A DNA stretch of 64,000 nucleotides from Aggregicoccus sp. 17bor-14. GTDB taxonomy: Bacteria; Myxococcota; Myxococcia; Myxococcales; Myxococcaceae. The notes beneath the pieces are model-generated. The model ran no database searches. It was not told where the DNA came from and was given only the letters and a program-made list of their open reading frames with translations. The position numbers and the translations under genes were made by a program. Shown here piece by piece: positions 41,733 through 50,074 of the stretch (position 1 is its first letter; each line of letters opens with the position of its first letter). The DNA is taken from contig NZ_VJZZ01000016.1 of NCBI RefSeq assembly GCF_009659535.1, positions 1 through 64,000 of the forward strand, read 5' to 3'.

Positions 41733-42410
41733 ATGACCCAGCCCCTCATCAGCCTGCGCAACGTGGAGAAGAGCGTGCCCACGGGCCCCAGCCGCACCTG
41801 GCTCCTGCGCCGCATCGACCTGGACGTGGCGCAAGGCGAGTTCGTGACGCTCATGGGCCCCTCGGGCGCGGGCAAGAGCACGCTCCTGTCCATCCTCGGG
41901 CTGCTGGATGCCGAGTGGGAGGGCGAGTACCAGCTCGACGGCGAGCCCGTGCACCGGATGAACCACAAGCAGCGCGGCGAGCTCAGCCGGCGCACCATCG
42001 GCTTCGTGTTCCAGCAGTACCACCTGCTGGACGGGCTCACGGTGGCGGAGAACCTCGAGGTCCCCTTGAGCTACCGCAACCTGCCCAAGCGCGAGCGCGA
42101 GGCGCTGGTGGGCGATGCGCTCGACCGCTTCCAGCTCGTGGGGAAGAAGGACCTCTTCCCGAACCAGCTCTCCGGCGGCCAGCAGCAGCTGGTGGGCATC
42201 GCGCGAGCGCTCATCGGCAGCCCGAAGGTGCTGCTCGCGGACGAGCCCACCGGCAACCTGCACAGTGCGCAGGCCACGGAGATCATGGAGCGCTTCAAGG
42301 CGCTCAACCAGGCGGGCACCACGGTCATCCAGGTGACCCACTCCGAGAGCAACGCCGCCTACGGCCACCGCGTCATCCAGCTGCGAGACGGGTGGATCCA
42401 GAAGGAGTAG
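41733..42410 (+). CDS. ABC transporter ATP-binding protein 2 (MacB/LolD type, divergent motifs)
   Basis: A 225-residue ATPase, the usual length for the LolD/MacB group. Walker A GPSGAGKS (42-49), Gln94, signature LSGGQ (146-150), Walker B LLADE (Glu171) and His203 are present. Two positions deviate: the residue after GGQQQ is Leu153 rather than Arg, and the D-loop reads GNLHS with His177 in place of Asp. Both are tolerated in some family members but set it apart from ATPase 1. It lies 6 nt after permease 7 and is followed by a hairpin repeat, probably ending the transcript. Confidence 0.93.
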   Translation: MTQPLISLRNVEKSVPTGPSRTWLLRRIDLDVAQGEFVTLMGPSGAGKSTLLSILGLLDAEWEGEYQLDGEPVHRMNHKQRGELSRRTIGFVFQQYHLLDGLTVAENLEVPLSYRNLPKREREALVGDALDRFQLVGKKDLFPNQLSGGQQQLVGIARALIGSPKVLLADEPTGNLHSAQATEIMERFKALNQAGTTVIQVTHSESNAAYGHRVIQLRDGWIQKE

Positions 42411-42415
42411 CCCGC

Positions 42416-42454
42416 GTCCTCCCTCTCCCTCTGGGAGAGGGTCGGGGTGAGGGA
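42416..42454 (+). repeat. hairpin repeat copy 4, full length
   Basis: A complete copy: GTCCTCCCTCTCCC-TCT-GGGAGAGGG with tail TCGGGGTGAGGGA. It begins 5 nt after the ATPase 2 stop, where the perfect 9-bp stem could serve as a transcription barrier. Confidence 0.85.
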
Positions 42455-42490
42455 AGACTTCGCTGGCCTGCGCGCCGTAGAGTGCGCGAC

Positions 42491-43060
42491 GTGTCGGTTT
42501 CCGCCGAAAAGCCGCTGAAGCTCTCCGCACGCGTCCTGGTGGAGCAGGGCGTGTGGGGAGCCGTGGCCGTCATCGGCGCCTTCGTCTTCGAGGGACTCGC
42601 CGGGCTGCTCGACTCGATCGGTTACACGACGAGCGGAGCAATGGGCGACTGCATCGGCGTGGGCAGCAAGGTGGGTGCGCTCGCGGTCTGTGCCCTGCTC
42701 GCGATGTCGGCCCGCTGGTATGGACGGAGGGCGTGGCCAGGGCTGTGGGCGACCATCGTTGCAGTCGAGAGCCTGCGCTTCATCCCCTCGCTCGCCATCC
42801 TGGCGTTCATCGCGAGCAAGGGGTCTTTGGTGCCAGCGACCTGGAGAGAGTGGTGGAACTCCGCTTTTCTCTGGTGGCCACTGATGGCGCTCGCATGCGT
42901 CGCCTCTGCGTGGATCCTCACGCGCAAGCCGCGTCAGGACATGCGCCAGGTAGCGGTGTCCATTCTCGGTGGCCTGACCTTCATCGCGCTCGTGGCTGCC
43001 CTGCGGAGCCTCGAGCCGTTGCTGCCATGGGCGTGGCTCGTCGCGATTGTCGCTCGGTAG
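42491..43060 (+). CDS. multi-spanning membrane protein of unknown function
   Basis: A 189-residue protein with about five hydrophobic helices (approx. 20-42, 58-74, 86-108, 124-144, 152-186). Its Trp-rich WREWWNSAFLWWPL lies near residue 118. Base composition is noticeably lower in GC than the permeases. The start is uncertain: GTG at 42491 is chosen because it gives a short polar N-terminus, but no good ribosome site precedes it. No family is recognised. It begins the block of unrelated genes that separates ATPase 2 from permease 8. Confidence 0.6.
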   Translation: MSVSAEKPLKLSARVLVEQGVWGAVAVIGAFVFEGLAGLLDSIGYTTSGAMGDCIGVGSKVGALAVCALLAMSARWYGRRAWPGLWATIVAVESLRFIPSLAILAFIASKGSLVPATWREWWNSAFLWWPLMALACVASAWILTRKPRQDMRQVAVSILGGLTFIALVAALRSLEPLLPWAWLVAIVAR

Positions 43061-43172
43061 CTCTTCGAACCCGATTCTCGCGTATCACTCCCCACTTGCC
43101 CGTGCGTGTGGAGCAGGCGCAGATGGGTCATCCACCGACGCAGCAGGGTGCGCCGTGGGAACCTGACCGTCC

Positions 43173-44303
43173 ATGACGACGACGCTCGCACCCCCCACGC
43201 AGGAGGCCAGTGGCCAGCACCTGCACCTGCTGGACGGGGGCGCGGAGGCCTTCCCGCGGATGCTCGCGGCGATCGACGCGGCGGCGCGCTTCGTCCACCT
43301 GGAGGTCTACACCTTCGAGCTCGACACCATCGGCACGCGCTTCCTCGAAGCCCTCGAGGCGGCGCTGCGGCGCGGCGTGCGGGTGCACGTGCTGGTGGAC
43401 GGGTGGGGCACGGCGCGCGACGCCGACGCCATCCGCGATCGCCTGCGCGCCGCCGGTGCGCGCGTGCGCGTCTACAACCCGCTTCGCGTGCTGCCCACGG
43501 GGCGCTCCTGGCGCAACCACCGGAAGATCCTCCTCGTGGACGGGCAGGTGGCCTTCATCGGGGGCATCAACATCGGGGATGCCTACGCGGGCACGGCGGA
43601 GCGGCCGGGCTGGGCAGACCTCGCGCTGGAGCTGCGCGGTGAAGTCGCGGCGCAGCTCGAGTCGCGGCTGCACGCGCGCGCCTCCCGGCTGCAGGTGGGG
43701 CGCGTGCAGGTGCACCTCGCGGGCTTTGGCGGAGGCCTGCGACTCGAGGCGCGCTACCGAGCGGCGATCGAGAGCGCGCGCGAGCAGGTGACGATCGCCC
43801 ACGCCTACTTCCTTCCCGAGGGCGGACTCGTGCGGGCACTCGCGCGCGCAGCGGCGCGGGGCGTACGGGTGCGGCTGCTGCTCGCGGGGCGCTCGGACGT
43901 GCCGCTCACGCGGCTCGCGACGGGGCGGCTCTACCGCAAGCTGCTGCAGGCGGGCGTGAGCGTGCACGAGTGGGAGTGCAGCATCCTGCACGCGAAGGCG
44001 GCGGTGGTGGACGGGCGGCGACTCCTGGTGGGCTCCTTCAACCTGGATCCCTTGAGCCTCGTGAACCTCGAGACGCTGGTCGAGGTTGACGACGCGGGCG
44101 TGGCAGCGCAAGGGGACCGCTGGATGGAGCGCCACCTCGCGGCTGCTCGCACGCTCACGCTCGCGGACCTGCCGCGTCCGGGGCTGCGGCGCTGGGTGAT
44201 GGACCTGCTGGGGCTGCTTCTCGCGCGGCTCACCGGAGCGGCGGCGCACCTGCTGGGCTGGCGGCTGCGGCGCCGGCCCGTGCTGCCGCGGGGGCAGGGT
44301 TGA
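43173..44303 (+). CDS. phospholipase D-like protein (cardiolipin synthase type)
   Basis: A 376-residue enzyme with two HxKxxxxD catalytic motifs: His116-Lys118-Asp123 in HRKILLVDG and His273-Lys275-Asp280 in HAKAAVVDG. Each is followed by the usual GG[IS]N/GSFN. The arrangement matches bacterial cardiolipin synthases of the ClsB type, which join phospholipids at the inner membrane. It has no N-terminal membrane anchor but a hydrophobic, Arg-rich C-terminus (LLGLLLARLTGAAAHLLGWRLRR) that may bind the membrane. The exact donor lipids cannot be told. Confidence 0.88.
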   Translation: MTTTLAPPTQEASGQHLHLLDGGAEAFPRMLAAIDAAARFVHLEVYTFELDTIGTRFLEALEAALRRGVRVHVLVDGWGTARDADAIRDRLRAAGARVRVYNPLRVLPTGRSWRNHRKILLVDGQVAFIGGINIGDAYAGTAERPGWADLALELRGEVAAQLESRLHARASRLQVGRVQVHLAGFGGGLRLEARYRAAIESAREQVTIAHAYFLPEGGLVRALARAAARGVRVRLLLAGRSDVPLTRLATGRLYRKLLQAGVSVHEWECSILHAKAAVVDGRRLLVGSFNLDPLSLVNLETLVEVDDAGVAAQGDRWMERHLAAARTLTLADLPRPGLRRWVMDLLGLLLARLTGAAAHLLGWRLRRRPVLPRGQG

Positions 44304-44305
44304 AC

Positions 44306-44689
44306 ATGAACTTCGAGATTCACAGCCGACCGTGGCCGGACATCGTCGGCTTCTACCGCGACCTGGTCGAGAACCACGGATGGGAGCTCGAGGGCATGTT
44401 GAACCTGGTGTGCCAGCTCGCCGCATCCCGCTACGCGCAGGGCCATCTCTACGGGGCGACGTCCATGGAGCGCCTGCTGCTCGCGCAGACGCCGACCTTC
44501 GAGTACCAGCGCGAGATGCTCCTCATCGAGCCGTCGCGAGATCGGCTCGTCTTCACGTACTTCGAAGAGCCCTACGTCTCCGTGCGCTGGACGAAGACCT
44601 GCGCCCCGGAGGCCGGATTCTCGGCGCTCGAGCACTTCCTCGTCGACGTGAAGAAGTGGTGGAGGGAGCAACCTCCGCCCAGCCAGTAG
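44306..44689 (+). CDS. hypothetical protein
   Basis: A 127-residue soluble protein with no signal peptide, rich in aromatic residues (WPDIVGFYRDLVENHGWELEG...FTYFEEPYVSVRW). The ATG at 44306 is preferred to a TTG at 44300 that overlaps the upstream stop; GGGGGCAGG precedes it. It lies 2 nt after the phospholipase D-like gene and is likely cotranscribed with it. No family recognised. Size and lone position suggest a small accessory or immunity-like protein, which is speculation. Confidence 0.65.
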   Translation: MNFEIHSRPWPDIVGFYRDLVENHGWELEGMLNLVCQLAASRYAQGHLYGATSMERLLLAQTPTFEYQREMLLIEPSRDRLVFTYFEEPYVSVRWTKTCAPEAGFSALEHFLVDVKKWWREQPPPSQ

Positions 44690-45071
44690 ACCCTCGAGCC
44701 CGGTGGCATGGACGCCCGGCTCGGCAGGAAGAGGACGGAGTGTTCCGATAGGTGGCGTGCTTCGCGCCCAGCTCGCGACGGCATCGCCCTGCGACATGCT
44801 CAGGGGAAGCACAGGTGCGGCACCTCCAAGTGGCGCGGCATACCCCTCTCGTTCGCAGTGCTGTGCGTCGCTAAATACAAACCTAGGGAGTTTCGAAATC
44901 TCCCGAGGTTTGTATTTAGCGTCGCACCGAAGTCCGCCCGACAGGGGCTCCTCCCACTGCGCGCCCCCTGAGCCTCCCGCACGGCACCGCCCCGATGTGC
45001 CCGACGTAAGCGCTTCAACCACCCTCCATCCGCGTCCTTCCCTGCATGCGCGCCTCGAGCAACCGCGCGGC
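44690..45071. other. 382-bp non-coding gap
   Basis: No gene is supported on either strand. It holds a long AT-rich hairpin (listed separately) and otherwise GC-rich sequence with scattered stops. It separates convergent genes, the hypothetical protein and the PNPOx-like protein. Confidence 0.6.
44863..44927. repeat. 65-nt AT-rich palindrome
   Basis: The left arm GTGCGTCGCTAAATACAAAC and its right counterpart GTTTGTATTTAGCGTCGCAC pair around position 44895 with only a few mismatches across the stem, continuing inward through CCTaGGGAG/CTCCCgAGG. Weaker inverted similarity continues outward (for example GCTCAGGGGAAGCACAGG near 44798 against GCTCAGGGGGCGCGCAG in the reverse direction near 44975). 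Its AT-rich core is foreign to this genome. It could be a MITE-type element or a strong bidirectional terminator between convergent genes. Confidence 0.7.
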
Positions 45072-45953
45072 TCACGCGTGAGGGGGCGGATCGAATGGCG
45101 AGTACGACTCGAAGCGCCACCGCAGCGCCGTCTCGCGCGGACGCTCCTCCACGCTTTCGATGTCGAAGCGCAGCAGGCGCTCCGCACCTGGGAACTCCGC
45201 CTGCCGCGGGTCGTCCCAGAGCACCTGGCCGCGGCCGAGCAGCTCTGTCGCCGAGCCGCGCGCGAAGTCCACGAGGAGCAGCGCCGCCTGCGGGCTGAGC
45301 TCCACATTGCCGAGCGAGTTGAACATCGCGTTGCCCTTGTAGTCAGGCACGAGCAGCTGCCCCGGCGCGGGCTGATGGATGAAGCCAGGCCTCCCGCCAC
45401 GGTGGGACGCATCGAGCCCCAGCGCGCGGCTGCCGGTGGCGATGAAGAAGGTATCCGCCTGCGCGATGCGCTCGGCCAGCGGCGCGAGCGCCCCGGGCTC
45501 CGCGCCGACGTGCACGAGGCCGCGCGCCTGGATGTACTTCGGGCAGTTGCCGTACACCTGCTCGAGCCGCAGTCGAGCGCCTCCCTCCCCGGACGCCTCG
45601 AAGGTGCCGTTGAGCCGCACGCGGCTGCGCGTCGCGAGCTCGATGGCGAGCAGGCCGAAGGGGTCACCCGGACGGAGCCCCAGCGCGCCCACGTCCGCGA
45701 GCAGCTGCACGTGCTCGGCATCGAGCGGCTCGAGCACGGGCCGCTCCGGAGCCCCGCTGTCCACGAGCCGCAGCCGGGGGCGCTCCTCCGCATCCAGGTA
45801 CGCGAGCAACACGAAGGGCTGCTCCGCGAGGAAGTCGCCCAGGTGCTGCGAGAGGGCGGGGCGGATGCCGCGGCCCACGCGCTGGGCCAGGGCGCTGACG
45901 CCTGCGCGCTGCTGCAGGGTGAGCTCGCCGGAGTGGAAGGGAGAGGGGTCCAT
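45072..45953 (-). CDS. pyridoxamine 5'-phosphate oxidase-like flavoprotein
   Basis: A 293-residue protein of the FMN-binding split-barrel superfamily. Two barrel-like halves are seen: PFVLLAYLDAEERPRLRLVDSGAPE (approx. 45-70) and DTFFIATGS...GGRPGFIHQPAPGQLLVPDYKGNAMFNSLGN (approx. 165-215). The latter matches the flavin and phosphate region of PNPOx-family proteins of unknown substrate. The ATG at 45953 gives a compact N-terminus with a purine-rich upstream; 46 extra upstream residues are rejected. It is divergent from permease 8, whose promoter lies in the shared 164-bp gap. Confidence 0.8.
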   Translation of the reverse strand: MDPSPFHSGELTLQQRAGVSALAQRVGRGIRPALSQHLGDFLAEQPFVLLAYLDAEERPRLRLVDSGAPERPVLEPLDAEHVQLLADVGALGLRPGDPFGLLAIELATRSRVRLNGTFEASGEGGARLRLEQVYGNCPKYIQARGLVHVGAEPGALAPLAERIAQADTFFIATGSRALGLDASHRGGRPGFIHQPAPGQLLVPDYKGNAMFNSLGNVELSPQAALLLVDFARGSATELLGRGQVLWDDPRQAEFPGAERLLRFDIESVEERPRETALRWRFESYSPFDPPPHA

Positions 45954-45996
45954 GCGCAGGGGATTCTCGGCCCCGGCGAGCGTTGCGCGCGCGAGG

Positions 45997-46022
45997 TGTC
46001 CGCTCCTGGGACGCGCCTTCCC
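45997..46022 (+). promoter_or_regulatory. putative enhancer (UAS) of the permease 8 promoter
   Basis: TGTCCG-N5-GGGA-N7-TCCC. It shares TGTCCG and GGGACGCGCCTT with the adaptor site. It starts 104 nt before the end of the -12 element, 11 nt (one helical turn) closer than at the adaptor and permease 4. No hairpin repeat is adjacent, so here the similarity is not explained by the repeat family. Confidence 0.55.
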
Positions 46023-46085
46023 ACGCCCGCCCACCGAAGCCGCGGAGCGCGAGCAATTCCAGGGCCTTGTCCCCCGAAGAAGCCG

Positions 46086-46101
46086 TGGCACGCCCCTCGC
46101 T
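46086..46101 (+). promoter_or_regulatory. sigma-54 -24/-12 promoter of permease 8
   Basis: TGGCACGCCCCTCGCT, identical to the permease 4 promoter. The predicted start near 46112 leaves a leader of only about 6 nt before the ATG at 46118, cutting into the visible GGAGGG ribosome site. Confidence 0.72.
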
Positions 46102-46117
46102 ATACCGGAGGGTTGCG

Positions 46118-48532
46118 ATGAGCACCTTCCTCCAGGACCTGCGCTACGCCTTGCGCCTGCTGCGCCAGGCGCCCGGCTTCACCCTCGCTGCGGTGCTGGC
46201 GCTCGCGCTGGGCATCGGGGCCACCACGGCGCTCTTCAGCGTGGTGCACGCGGTGCTCCTGCGGCCGCTGCCCTACGCGGACGCCGAGCGCCTGGTCATC
46301 GTGACGGACCCCAGCGCGCAGCCCGGCAGCCAGCGCTACAGCCTCTTCGAGCGCGACGAGCTCGCGCGCGGCGCCACGCAGCTCTCGAGCCTCACGGCCT
46401 ACAGCAACACCGCACTCGCGCTCACGGGGCTCGGGGATGCGCAGCAGGTGCGCGGCGTCCTCACCGACGGGCCCTTCTTCGAGGTGTTCGGCGTGCAGGC
46501 GGAGCTGGGCCGCACGCTCGACCCGCGCACCCCCGAGGCACCGGAGGTGGTGGTGAGCCACTCCTTCTGGGCGCAGCAGCTGGGCGGCAGCCCGCAGGCG
46601 CTCGGCCGCACGCTCACGCTCAGTGGCCAGCCCTACACGCTGGTAGGCGTGATGCCGGACACCTTCGCGGTGCCCAACACGCGGGCGCAGCTGTGGCTCA
46701 CCCAGGCGAGCACGCCCAACGCTTCGCAGCAGGCGGCGCGCACCTCGAAGGGCTGGCGCGCCTTCCAGCTCACGGGACGGCTCGCGCCGGGGGCGAGCCT
46801 CGCCTCCGCGGGCAGCGAGCTCGCGGCGCTCGGCGAGCGGCTCGCGGCCACCTACCCGGACACGCAGGGGGACCTGCACCTGGGCGCGGCGAGCCTGCAC
46901 GAGGCCACGGTGGGCAACGTGCGGCTGCTCCTGTGGGTGCTGCTGGGCGCGGTGGGCTTCGTGCTGCTGCTCGCGGCCTCCAACGTCGCGCACCTGCAGC
47001 TCGCGCGCGCGGCGGTGCGGCAGAAGGAGCTGGCCATCCGCATCGCGCTGGGGGCGAGCCGCGGCCGGCTCGTGCGCCAGCTGCTCACCGAGAGCGTGCT
47101 GCTCGCGCTGCTGGGCTGCGCCCTGGGGCTCCTGCTCGCGCTGTGGGGCACGGACGCGCTCGTCGCGCTCGCGGGCCGGGCGCTTCCGCGCGCGGGTGAG
47201 GTGGGGATGGACGGGCGGGTGCTCCTCTTCGCGCTCGCGACGGCGGTGGCCACGGGCGTGGGGGTGGGGCTGGTGCCCGCGCTGCAGCGCAGCCAGCAGA
47301 GCCCGCAGGCGTCCCTGGGGCGAGGCAGCGCAGAGGCGTTTCGCGGCCGCACGCACGGGGTCCTGGTGGTGGCCGAGGTCGCGCTCGCGCTCGTGCTGGT
47401 GCTGGGCGCGGGGCTGATGCTCAAGAGCTTCTACAAGCTGCAGCAGGTGGACCCGGGGGTGGACGCGGAGGGCATCTACACCGGGCGGCTCAACCTCACC
47501 GGCACGCGCTACCAGGAGGACGCGGCGCTGCTCGCCTTCCAGCAGCAGCTGCTCGCGCGGCTCGCGGCGCGCCCGGAGGTGGCGGGCGCCGGCCTGGGGC
47601 TCAGCGTGCCGGCCGGCGCAGACCAGCGCGGCAACAGCTACCGGGTGGAGGGCACCCCGGAGAACCTGGCGAACCCGCCGCAGGCGATCACCAACGTCGT
47701 GAGCCCTGGCTTCCTCGAGACGCTGCGGGTGCCCCTGCGCGCAGGGCGCCTGCTGCAGAAGAGCGACGACGTGGCTGGAGCGCCGCAGGTCATCGTGGTG
47801 AGCGAGGCCTTCGTGCGCGCGGCCTTCCCGGACCAGGACCCGCTGGGCAAGCGCATCTCCATGGGCCAGGTGGAAGGCAAGCCGGACTGGTACACGGTGG
47901 TGGGCGTGGTGGGGGACGTCGCCTACGACGGCCTCGACACGGCCCCAGGCCCCACGCTCTACCAGCCCAGCGTGCAGTCGCCCTACCGCGCCCCGCAGCT
48001 GGTGGTGCGTGCGGCCGGGGGCATGCCGGTCGAGCGGCTCGCGGGCGTCATGCGCGAGGAGCTGCGCGCGCTGGACCCCAGCGTGCCGCTGGGCGACGAG
48101 ATGACGCTGGAGGCGATGCTCGCCCGCGGGCTCGGCGCGCCGCGCTTCCGCACGCTGCTGCTCGGCGTCTTCGGCGCGCTCGCGCTCGTCCTCGCGGCCG
48201 TGGGCATCTACGGCGTCATGAGCTACGCGGTGGCGCAGCGCGCGCACGAGATGGGCGTGCGCATGGCGCTGGGCGCGCAGCGCCGCGACCTCCTCTCGCT
48301 CGTGGTGGGGCAGTCGCTGCGGCGCGTGGGGCTGGGGCTCGCGGTGGGGCTCGCGCTCGCGCTCGCCGCGCACCGCAGCATCGCGGGGCTGCTCTTCGGG
48401 GTCGGTGCCCTGGACCCCGCCGTCTTTGCCTCGGTGCCCGCGCTGCTCGCCGGCGTGGCGTTCGTGGCCAGCTGGCTGCCTGCCCGCCGGGCAGCCGGAG
48501 TAGACCCCGCCGTGGTCCTGCGCCGCGGCTAG
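46118..48532 (+). CDS. ADOP-family duplicated ABC permease 8
   Basis: An 804-residue permease physically separated from the other seven by four unrelated genes. N-terminus [20 protein letters not shown]; the first FtsX block is strongly altered (LAASNVAHLQLARAAVRQKE), making it the most divergent paralogue. The second half starts [19 protein letters not shown] (approx. 411), and the end is VDPAVVLRRG. The upstream open frame is discarded. Its own sigma-54 promoter matches that of permease 4 exactly, and it directly precedes the sigma-54 activator and kinase genes. It needs an ATPase supplied in trans, since none adjoins it. Confidence 0.92.
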   Translation: MSTFLQDLRYALRLLRQAPGFTLAAVLALALGIGATTALFSVVHAVLLRPLPYADAERLVIVTDPSAQPGSQRYSLFERDELARGATQLSSLTAYSNTALALTGLGDAQQVRGVLTDGPFFEVFGVQAELGRTLDPRTPEAPEVVVSHSFWAQQLGGSPQALGRTLTLSGQPYTLVGVMPDTFAVPNTRAQLWLTQASTPNASQQAARTSKGWRAFQLTGRLAPGASLASAGSELAALGERLAATYPDTQGDLHLGAASLHEATVGNVRLLLWVLLGAVGFVLLLAASNVAHLQLARAAVRQKELAIRIALGASRGRLVRQLLTESVLLALLGCALGLLLALWGTDALVALAGRALPRAGEVGMDGRVLLFALATAVATGVGVGLVPALQRSQQSPQASLGRGSAEAFRGRTHGVLVVAEVALALVLVLGAGLMLKSFYKLQQVDPGVDAEGIYTGRLNLTGTRYQEDAALLAFQQQLLARLAARPEVAGAGLGLSVPAGADQRGNSYRVEGTPENLANPPQAITNVVSPGFLETLRVPLRAGRLLQKSDDVAGAPQVIVVSEAFVRAAFPDQDPLGKRISMGQVEGKPDWYTVVGVVGDVAYDGLDTAPGPTLYQPSVQSPYRAPQLVVRAAGGMPVERLAGVMREELRALDPSVPLGDEMTLEAMLARGLGAPRFRTLLLGVFGALALVLAAVGIYGVMSYAVAQRAHEMGVRMALGAQRRDLLSLVVGQSLRRVGLGLAVGLALALAAHRSIAGLLFGVGALDPAVFASVPALLAGVAFVASWLPARRAAGVDPAVVLRRG

Positions 48533-48538
48533 GGAACA

Positions 48539-48575
48539 GTCCCCTCTCCCTCCGGGAGGGGGAAGGGGTGAGGGA
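48539..48575 (+). repeat. hairpin repeat copy 5
   Basis: GTCCCCTCTCCC-TCC-GGGAGGGGG with tail AAGGGGTGAGGGA, starting 6 nt after the permease 8 stop and ending 30 nt before the response regulator start. Confidence 0.82.
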
Positions 48576-48605
48576 TGTCCCCCCACCCGAGACCTTCTGG
48601 TTAGA

Positions 48606-50072
48606 GTGGTGACCGCCGTGTCCCAGCCTGCTTACGAGTCCGCCTCCCCCGTGACCACCCCCGCTCCCGCCCCCGCTCCGCAGCAGCCACGCATCCTCGT
48701 CGCCGACGACCAGGCGGACGTGCTCGAGGCGCTGCGCCTGCTGCTCAAGCGCGACGGCTTCTCGGTCGTCACCACGCAGTCGCCCGCCGGCGTGATCAGC
48801 GCGCTGGAGGGGCAGGACTTCGACCTGCTGCTGATGGACCTCAACTACACGCGCGACACCACGAGCGGGAAGGAGGGCTTCGACCTGCTGCAGAACCTGC
48901 GCAGCCACGACGCGAACCTCCCGGTCATCGTGATGACGGCGTGGGGCAGCGTGGAGGGCGCGGTGGAGGCGATGCGCCGCGGGGCGCGCGACTACGTGCA
49001 GAAGCCCTGGGACAACACGCGCCTGCTCGCCACGCTGCGCACGCAGCTGGAGCTGGGCCGCGCGCTCAAGCGCACGCGCCGGCTGGAAGAGGAGAACACC
49101 CACCTGCGCGCCAAGGGCGAGCGCCCCGCCTTCCTCGGCGAGAGCCGCGCGATGCTGCCGGTGAAGAAGCTCATCGAGCGCGTGGCGAGCAGCAGCGCGA
49201 ACGTGCTCATCACGGGCGAGCACGGCACGGGCAAGGAGGTGGTCGCGCGCTCCCTGCACGCGCTGAGCGGGCGCGCGGGCACCCCGTTCGTCGCGGTGAA
49301 CGCGGGCGGCCTCTCCGAGGGCGTCTTCGAGAGCGAGCTGTTCGGCCACGTGAAGGGCGCCTTCACGGACGCGAAGAGCGACCGCATCGGCTGCTTCGAG
49401 CTCGCGGACGGGGGCACGCTGTTCCTCGACGAGATCGGCAACATGCCGCCCAGCCAGCAGGCGAAGCTCCTGCGCGTGCTGCAGACGGGCGAGCTGCACC
49501 CGGTGGGCAGCAGCAAGGTGCGCCGGGTGAGCGTGCGCGTGGTGAGCGCGACGAACGCGGACCTGGGCAAGGCGGTGGAGGAGGGGCGCTTCCGCGAGGA
49601 CCTGCTCTACCGGCTCAACACGGTGGAGGTGCAGCTGCCGCCGCTGCGCGAGCGCACCGAGGACATCCCCATCCTCGCCTCGCACTTCCTGGACGTGCAG
49701 GGCCAGAAGTACGGCCGGCCCGGGATGCGCTTCGACTCGGGCGCGCTCGAGGCGCTCATCGCCTACACCTGGCCGGGCAACGTGCGCGAGCTGGAGCACG
49801 CGGTGGAGCGCGCGCTGCTCATGGCCCAGGGCGACACGGTGGGCGCCGAGGACCTGCTGCTGCGCCGGCGCGGCGGCGGCGAGGGCGGCAGCGCGCGGCT
49901 CGAGGAGATGACGCTGGAGGACGTGGAGCGCCACCTCATCCAGAAGAGCCTCGTGCGGCACGCGGGCAACGTGAGCGACGCGGCGCGCGCGCTGGGCCTC
50001 AGCCGCAGCGCGCTCTACCGGCGCATGCAGCACTTCGACATCACCAGCGCCGCCAAGGGTCAGAAGGGGTAG
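48606..50072 (+). CDS. sigma-54-dependent response regulator (NtrC type) with GAFTDA loop
   Basis: A 488-residue enhancer-binding protein. The receiver domain (28-145) is complete: Asp34/Asp35, phospho-acceptor Asp78, Thr111 and Lys133. The AAA+ domain (approx. 174-400) has Walker A GEHGTGKE (204-211) and Walker B TLFLDE (271-276). The sigma-54 contact loop reads GAFTDA (251-256) instead of GAFTGA. The C-terminus carries a Fis-type helix-turn-helix (NVSDAARALGLSRSALYRRM). Three GTG codons (48606, 48609, 48618) are possible starts. It is cotranscribed with the kinase 2 nt downstream and is the obvious activator of the sigma-54 promoters in this locus. Confidence 0.92.
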   Translation: MVTAVSQPAYESASPVTTPAPAPAPQQPRILVADDQADVLEALRLLLKRDGFSVVTTQSPAGVISALEGQDFDLLLMDLNYTRDTTSGKEGFDLLQNLRSHDANLPVIVMTAWGSVEGAVEAMRRGARDYVQKPWDNTRLLATLRTQLELGRALKRTRRLEEENTHLRAKGERPAFLGESRAMLPVKKLIERVASSSANVLITGEHGTGKEVVARSLHALSGRAGTPFVAVNAGGLSEGVFESELFGHVKGAFTDAKSDRIGCFELADGGTLFLDEIGNMPPSQQAKLLRVLQTGELHPVGSSKVRRVSVRVVSATNADLGKAVEEGRFREDLLYRLNTVEVQLPPLRERTEDIPILASHFLDVQGQKYGRPGMRFDSGALEALIAYTWPGNVRELEHAVERALLMAQGDTVGAEDLLLRRRGGGEGGSARLEEMTLEDVERHLIQKSLVRHAGNVSDAARALGLSRSALYRRMQHFDITSAAKGQKG

Positions 50073-50074
50073 GG

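Noticed and set aside
42473-42490. Possible -24/-12 element CTGGCCTGCGCGCCGTAG before the membrane protein gene
   Set aside because: The -12 half reads CGTA instead of TTGC and lacks GC at the required position.
39458-43060. 1200-residue forward frame through permease 7, ATPase 2 and the membrane protein
   Set aside because: It is a shadow in another frame of permease 7 and ATPase 2. Only its last 189 codons (from 42491) look like a protein.
44708-44971. Forward open frame of 87 codons across the AT-rich palindrome
   Set aside because: It runs through both arms of the palindrome, has no ribosome site and no coding-type composition.
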